Below are positions 57,972-64,000 of a stretch of DNA of 64,000 nt, piece after piece. The stretch's first letter is position 1, and the number at the start of each line of letters is the position of its first letter. The notes beneath the pieces were generated by a model that saw only the letters and a list, made by a program, of their open reading frames with translations, was not told the DNA's origin and made no database searches. A program made the position numbers and the translations under genes. The stretch covers positions 38,691,390 through 38,755,389 of the forward strand of contig NC_080425.1 of assembly GCF_029873635.1 (NCBI RefSeq), given 5' to 3'. This stretch comes from Malania oleifera (taxonomy: Eukaryota; Streptophyta; Magnoliopsida; Santalales; Ximeniaceae).

Positions 57972-59715
57972 ATTCTCTCTCCTCTCTAGCTTTCTCCTCC
58001 CTCTCTCCATCGAATCAAAAAACGAACAACATATCCGGGTCCCAGCTCGACTCCTGAATACTTTAACCGGAGTGGATTCGTCGCTGGGACGTCATAGATA
58101 CCACTCTAGGGTTAAGGTAAGGAGAATAAATTATGTCAGCTTATTTTGTAATTTAATAAATTAAAACTAAGATTACAAATACAGAAATGACATATATGAT
58201 TTTCTGAATGATTTAGGCATATGGAAATTGATTATTATTTATGTAATTGGGAATTTAATTAGCTTTATGTTAATTAAAATACGCCTGAATTAAATTAAAT
58301 TGTCGGGATTTGATTATATCATATTTTTGGGAATATTGTGGAGTTAAATTAAACTATAGGGATTTGATTATATTATATTTTTGGGAATATTTTGGAATTA
58401 AATCAAACTACGCGAATTTGATTATATCAGGTTTTTTGAATTATTCAGGCATATGGAAATGATGTTTCGTTTAGTTATTATATATGTATTTGGGAAAACC
58501 AAAGAGAGTAGGGTAATCATCTCATTTTCCAGAAAAATGTATATTATGTGTTTAAGTAAAATTGTGGAGATGATTATACCCTTGTTTTCAACAAATGTAT
58601 TTTTCTCGGGCAATTATCAAATTATGATTTAAGCGTTTAAAATGTGTGACATGAGAATAAATGGTCATAGTTACATAAACAAATTAACTGGAATATCTTG
58701 TGTGAAATAATATAGATAAGATGTGATTGTTACTGTAATGTGATTTTATACTGAGTTTTAATTATTTGCAAAGTTGAGAATTTATAGTGAGATGAAATTA
58801 TGTACAAAAATGTAATTGTTATACCAAGTTATGATAATGACAATTTGATACCGAGTTATGGATTTGTTAGTTTGATACAATTACGTGGATGATTAAAAAT
58901 TGTGGAAATACTGATATTGTTAAAGTAATAAGGTAAAGGGGGATGGAAAAACAAAACGCACTAATAATTTATAGAAAAAGGTAAGGGGGAACAGCGAAAC
59001 GAAACGCCCTGATAATTATAGAGAAAGGCAAAAGGGGACGGCAACATGAAACACCCCAATCCTCGGGATTTTTGTCCGAGGGCTTGCTACTTGGGGGACG
59101 GCGATACGAAATGCCTCTTAGCGAGCGCTTGTTATGAATGGCTGAATGGGGGGATGGCGGCACGAGACGCATCAATTTCAGCGAATATTAGTTATGTATA
59201 GATGATGTGAAGTGTAGATTCATGTGGATAGGGCTTTTGAGCCAAATAATGAACCGAAATGATATATATGTGTTATGCAATTATATAGGTGAGAACACAG
59301 CTTATAAATGTTATCTCATTTACAGTTAATTAAGGAATGTATAATGTTACATGATAACTCATTTGCCACACCCTGATAATAATTTATTTCTTCTTACTAA
59401 GAGGTGTCTCACCCCATGATTATCTAATATTTTTCAGATGTCATATGGAGTATAACAATGATCAAAGTAGCGCAGTGAAGCGTGGGTGGGATAGAAGGTT
59501 GTGTTTAGAATTATATTATTTTATTTATGTTTTAATGAGTTCAGATATTTATTGTGATAATGGGATTGATATTGTTATATTGGGATAGTTTAGTACTCTG
59601 GTAATTTACATTTAAGGTCTTCCGTTGTCTGCATCAGTGAGTATTATAATATGAAATATTCATGTTATTACAGGGGGTATCATAGAAACTAAACGAAATT
59701 TTTCAGGTCACCACA
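57626..59715 (+). mobile_element. Ty3 chromovirus-like 5' LTR
   Basis: TGTAACGACCCC... to ...GGTCACCACA, 2090 bp, followed by PBS at 59718. It contains TAA/TA-rich tracts (57670-57850), (TC)n (57938-57969), imperfect repeats of 'ggggacggcgaaacgaaacgc' (58936-59170) and the 'ttactaagaggtgtctcacccc' block (59396). Inserted into the minus-strand Copia. Confidence 0.85.
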
Positions 59716-59717
59716 GT

Positions 59718-59729
59718 TGGTATTAGAGC
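59718..59729 (+). other. Ty3 primer binding site
   Basis: TGGTATTAGAGC, one mismatch from TGGTATCAGAGC (initiator tRNA-Met). Confidence 0.85.
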
Positions 59730-62690
59730 TTAGGATATAGATTTTATAGACTCTAGGGATGATTATTACCAGAATATAGGTATGAAGTGGGATAGGGATA
59801 GGAATAGGTAGGCTAGGTATGGTAAGAGCGATCGGATATAAGATGCGTAGCGGAGTAAAATACATCAAGCAATTGGGACTTTGGAGTTTTGTCTCGCAGC
59901 TGAAAGCAGAAATTCATCGAGAGTTTTCTATGATTTTTCTGGAACAGCTGGTAGTTTCGGAAAAGTTACAGCAAATCATTGACGTTTTTCTTCCAGAATG
60001 CTATACTATGATCTTGTCTTGTGTAAATAGTCACTGCAAGGAATAAGCCACCATTTTCAGTACTAGAATATTTGAAATAAAATTTTGTGCATTTTTGGAA
60101 TGTGCACACCTTTGCACATTAGAGTATACTCCTAGCTCTCTATGGTTCCTTTATGGTTTAGTGTGTGTGGATCTAAGAGCAACTGAAAGAATATTAGTGG
60201 TTATCCTCAGATTTAGATGCTTAGAAATCTCAGGGGTTCTTTAATGGTAATGGTAAAGTTCTTGGGGATACTGGTTATTCTAAGGTTTAATGAAAAGTTA
60301 TAATTCTTTGGTGTATGTTATTCTCTCTCATATTTCTTGTGCTTAAAGGAAAATATTCAATATTTCCATATTTCCATAAGTCAACCATGGGACTTTGGAT
60401 CACTTCCTAAGGAAAGTATAGGGTCAAAACTCAATTCCAGTCTTTAATAAAAATGTCACAAAAGTAAATGTAGATTTTGTTCAAATAAAAGAGGAATAGA
60501 AAATATTTTTACAGCCCATAAGTCAAGAATTCAATGAATTTAGAATTTCAAAGAGTAAGGATCTCTTTAATTGGTTAAAAAATGGATAAATTTAAATTAA
60601 ATGGGGCCACACACAAAAGGATATGGAAATAATTAATTCAGGTGAGTGTGAGAAGATCTTGTAATAAGAAATCATATTACTAGCCCTTAAAGATGTATGC
60701 AACACCCAAGGGAATATCAGCATGTAAAAAGAAACTGTGATGCATAAGGTGTCTTAAGATCGTCCCATGATCAGTCAGGCCAGTCATCTCAGATTTGGAA
60801 GTTATGATTCTTGCATCTATTTAATAAGATAATCTGGTATATTAAGTTGGTGAGCTAAGGAAAAATTTAGTTGGAAACTATCAAAGTTCTTTAATGCATG
60901 GAATTAGATTTCAAATAAACGAGCGCACATATATAGTATGGAAGGGAAACTTCTACAGAATAGTGTCAGATTGAAAGAGAACCTTTAAGTTGCAAATGGA
61001 TGTTTTATTTGCTTGGAGGAGAAAACCCAGAATTGTGGCTAATGGAGTTAGATTCCCTTATTTGACGGTTAGATGGATTTGGGAATGTTTGCTTTCACTT
61101 TTGAAAATTGAAGCAAAGTACTCATTACAAAAAAGATAGCAAGATAAAGATTTGGATGGGGACAAAAGAAAATTAGAATGGTGAGTTTATAGAGTTGGGT
61201 TTACAAATGAATAACAAACATTCTTGCAATAGTAGCAGGTGATGGTGGGTTTGGAGAAGACGAGTGTAGTTATGCCTCAATTCGCAAAACAGTTATTTCG
61301 AGGTTGGAAGAAGGTCATATCCAGTTGTTTAAATTTAGTGAATGGTGGGAGGCAAAGTGGAAGTTTCAGTGGTTCTGACTGTGTATTGTTCTATATGATG
61401 AAACATTGTTTGTTAGAAGAGAAGTATTCCTTTCGGTTTATTCAAAGAGAGGTCAACCAATGAAAAAATGTTAGTTGAGGATGTTCCTACTGAAATTGTT
61501 GAACCACTGCATTTGGGGCTCAACCCACAGTATGTTGTGTTAGTTGAGGAAGAAAATAGCGGTGGTCTCCTTCAAGTTATTCGTGGTCTTCGTTCTTCAT
61601 CTTTTGCATTTTTACAATTTGAGGTTGAATTCTTTCTAATAGTGGAGAAATAATGTGGTTTGTTACCAAGAGATTATTTTTTAACTTACAAATGTTAACG
61701 GTATATTTTTGCTCATTTATTTATGATGATTTCATTGGGGGAAAATCTTCGAAATTCTAGGATACTATTGCTTAGGAAGCAAGATTTTAGGTTATTTAGG
61801 AAATTGGTATTTTTGTTTAATTGGGTTTCTTAATTTAGTTTCCTTGTCTTCTAAGAATAAGTCTATGAAGGCCCACATATACTAGTTTTGAGGAATTGTA
61901 ATGAAGAATTAAAGTTACTGGATAATGATCCTATATCATTGCATGTAGGAAAGTTTCTTTACCTTATAGTTATGTTTTCGTACGAGGGGTTTTCAAAATC
62001 TTTAGTGAGGTGATGCAAGATAACGAAGGCTTCGTTTACCTTAGTTTTGGGAAGTTTTCTTTTCATATATCCTTAAATCTAATATTACAAAATGAAGCAT
62101 CTATTATGAGGGTCGTGGAAGTGCACCATTTTCTTGTGTTTCAGAAGTTGAATTAGAAGTCAATGATAAGGTCTTGGCTAAAAGTCATTTTGCATATCAA
62201 CCAATTGTACTGGGGAAATATTTGACAACTTTTGTTTAAGTTTTGGAGGTCACTTAAGTTGGGTTTGGCCTATTGTATAGGGCTTCCACCCATAACAGGG
62301 TCAAGAAAAGTGGATGTACTGAGCTTATGGTTGTTTGAGGTTTGGACTCATGTAGTATGTGTAATGAGATTTTGGTGATGTATTTCAATGAGTAGTAGAG
62401 TCAAAGATGCATGTGCATAGAATAAATGAAAACGTCCATGTTAGGTTGTGAATTATGATCTAATCCTATAAATGGAGTGGTAATCTATTTATTATACACT
62501 TAGTTGATTGTTTCTAAAAGAAAGTAGTACTTGGAGATCCAAATGGAGTGATGGTTTCTTTCTAACTAACAAGCTCTCATGTCTGATATCTCAAGTGCTT
62601 GTGAAAAGGATGGAATTGGGCACATGTCTGGGGTTTGTAACAACAATGAAAGAAAATACACGAGTTAAAGAAACCCAAACTTCTTTACCT
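59730..62690 (+). mobile_element. Degenerate Ty3 internal region, gag-protease zone
   Basis: Expected place of gag and protease. Only short broken frames remain (for example 59819-60046, 61239-61463, 61468-61653), none with domains I can name. Confidence 0.5.
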
Positions 62691-63615
62691 ATAGGTGATG
62701 AATTTCTAGATATTTTTCTAGATGATTTATTGGGGCTACCTTCAAAAGGAGATTGAATTTAATATTGATTTTGTGCTAGGAACAGAGCCTATATCGAGTG
62801 TTTTATATAGAATGACATTAGCTGAACTAAGACAACCTAAAGTGCAACTAGAAGATCTCCTTGACAAGGAATTTATTCGATCTAGTGTATCACCATGGGT
62901 TACACCCGTGTTATTTGCTAATAAATATAAGGGGTCCTTGAGGCTATGCATTGATTATTAAAAGTTGAATCGAGTTACATTAAGAATTGGTATCGACTTC
63001 CAATAATTGGTGGACCATTTGATCAATTGGCAAAATCCCAAAATTTCAGAAGATTGGCTTACAATCAAGTTATCACCAATTGAGATTTAGGAATTAAACG
63101 TTCCAAAGACGGACATTAGTACATAATATGATCACTATAAGTTTCTTGTGTTACCATTTGGAGTTACCAATACACCTTACATTTTCATGGATATAATGAA
63201 TCAAGTCATTCAATCATGCTATGATCAATTTATTATAGTTTTTATAGATGATTTTTTATGTATTTAAAGACTCAAGAAGAGCATGAACAACATTGATAAT
63301 TAACTTTACAGACATTACGGGAGAATTAGTTATATGCTAAACAAGAAATGTGAGTTCTGGACAACTAGTGCGAAATTTTTGGGTCATGTCATAATCAAAT
63401 AATGGTTATCTATTGATCTCCTCTAATGATGATGATGTATTGAGTTGGGAACCCCCTAAAAATGTGGCTTAAATTCATAACTTCCTGGGTTTGGAAAGGT
63501 ATTATCGTAGGTTTGTGCGGAATTTTTCTAGAATGATGGTGCCACTGGTTAAGTTGACAAGGAAAGGAAAGAAATTTGTGTGGAGTGAAGAATGAGAATG
63601 AGAGTTTTAGTAATT
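62690..63615 (+). pseudogene. Ty3 reverse transcriptase remnant
   Basis: DEFLDIFLDDLLGLP, then after a frameshift KEIEFNIDFVLGTEPISSVL, LEDLLDKEFIRSSVSPWVTP, VLFANKYKGSLRLCIDY; further HYKFLVLPFGVTNTPYIFMD, FIIVFIDDF (RT catalytic motif, usually FIDDIL), KCEFWTT.AKFLGHV and FLGLERYYRRFVRNFSR at the RT/RNase H border. Numerous stops. Cut at about 63615 by inverted LTR sequence. Confidence 0.88.
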
Positions 63616-63616
63616 A

Positions 63617-64000
63617 AAGATATAATCAAATTCCCGCAGTTTGATTTAATTCCAAAATATTCCCAAAAATACAATATAATCAAATCCCTGCAATTTAATT
63701 TAATTTCACATTACTCCCAAAAATATGATATAATCAAATCTCGGTAACTTAATTTTACTCAGACATATTTTAATTAACATAAAGCTAATTAAATTCATGT
63801 ACTTAAATTTAATCGGAAGTATTTTAAAATAAACTGACATAATACACATTTTTCAAGAAAATGAAATAATTACCCTACTCATTTAGTTTTTCCCAATTAC
63901 ATAAATAATAATCAATTTCCATATGCCTAAATCATTCAAAAAATCATATACGTCATTTCTATACTCGTAATCTTAGTTTTAATCGGTTAAATTACAAAAT
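63617..64000 (-). mobile_element. Inverted fragment of the same Ty3 LTR family
   Basis: Reverse complement of 63617-64000 aligns with 58148-58440 (aaactaagattac, aaatgacatatatgatttt-like, gcatatggaaattgatta, gggatttgattatat blocks). It is an LTR fragment on the opposite strand, running out of the window. Confidence 0.88.

Overview
The window is nuclear DNA of a flowering plant, most likely a eudicot. The evidence is GT-AG introns, AT-rich non-coding sequence, plant L1 LINEs, Tork/Tnt1-like, Sirevirus-like, chromovirus-like and Athila-like LTR retrotransposons, and one host gene: a Shaker-family potassium channel orthologous to Arabidopsis AKT2 (AKT2/3). The species cannot be fixed from the sequence alone.

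The host gene runs on the + strand from the ATG at 4119 to the stop at 19952. It can be rebuilt from eleven exons with consensus splice sites and no frameshift or internal stop, giving 842 residues. These cover a cytosolic N-terminus, S1-S4 voltage sensor, TVGYGD pore, C-linker, cyclic-nucleotide-binding-like domain, ankyrin repeats and a C-terminal KHA domain. Intron 2 has grown to 8.3 kb through a Tnt1-like Copia element (7814-13724), which itself carries a Sirevirus-like LTR. Just 3' of the stop codon, the last exon and 3' UTR are partly duplicated, and a LINE sits inside the duplicate.

From 20 to 34.2 kb the window is mostly LINE sequence. There is an L1 with an internally inverted 5' part (20.1-25.0 kb), a duplicated piece of it with the same AKT2-derived tail (25.5-26.6 kb), and a nearly full-length but dead L1 with a GC-rich, tandemly repeated 5' UTR (27.5-34.2 kb).

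From 35 to 57.6 kb LTR retrotransposons are nested. Two + strand Sirevirus-like 3' halves (35.2-39.0 and 39.0-41.9 kb) come first. One carries an extra ORF of the 'putative plant transposon protein' type. A - strand Sirevirus-like LTR and gag follow (41.9-43.4 kb). Next is a - strand Tnt1-like pol (43.4-44.6 and 57.0-57.6 kb) split by a Sirevirus-like solo LTR (44.6-57.0 kb). That LTR is split by an Athila-like element with a perfect AGGAG target duplication (46592-56596), whose gag is in turn interrupted by a chromovirus-like solo LTR. A degenerate Ty3 element with its LTR, PBS and reverse transcriptase remnants follows (57.6-63.6 kb) and meets an inverted fragment of the same LTR at the window end.

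Apart from AKT2, every coding signal recognised belongs to a retroelement, and all of those are damaged. No tRNA, rRNA or CRISPR was found. The most interesting observations are the tandem duplication of the AKT2 3' end, the LINE inversion, a 43-bp hairpin inside a LINE, position-conserved near-palindrome arrays in Sirevirus-like LTRs, and a G-rich acceptor in AKT2 intron 4.
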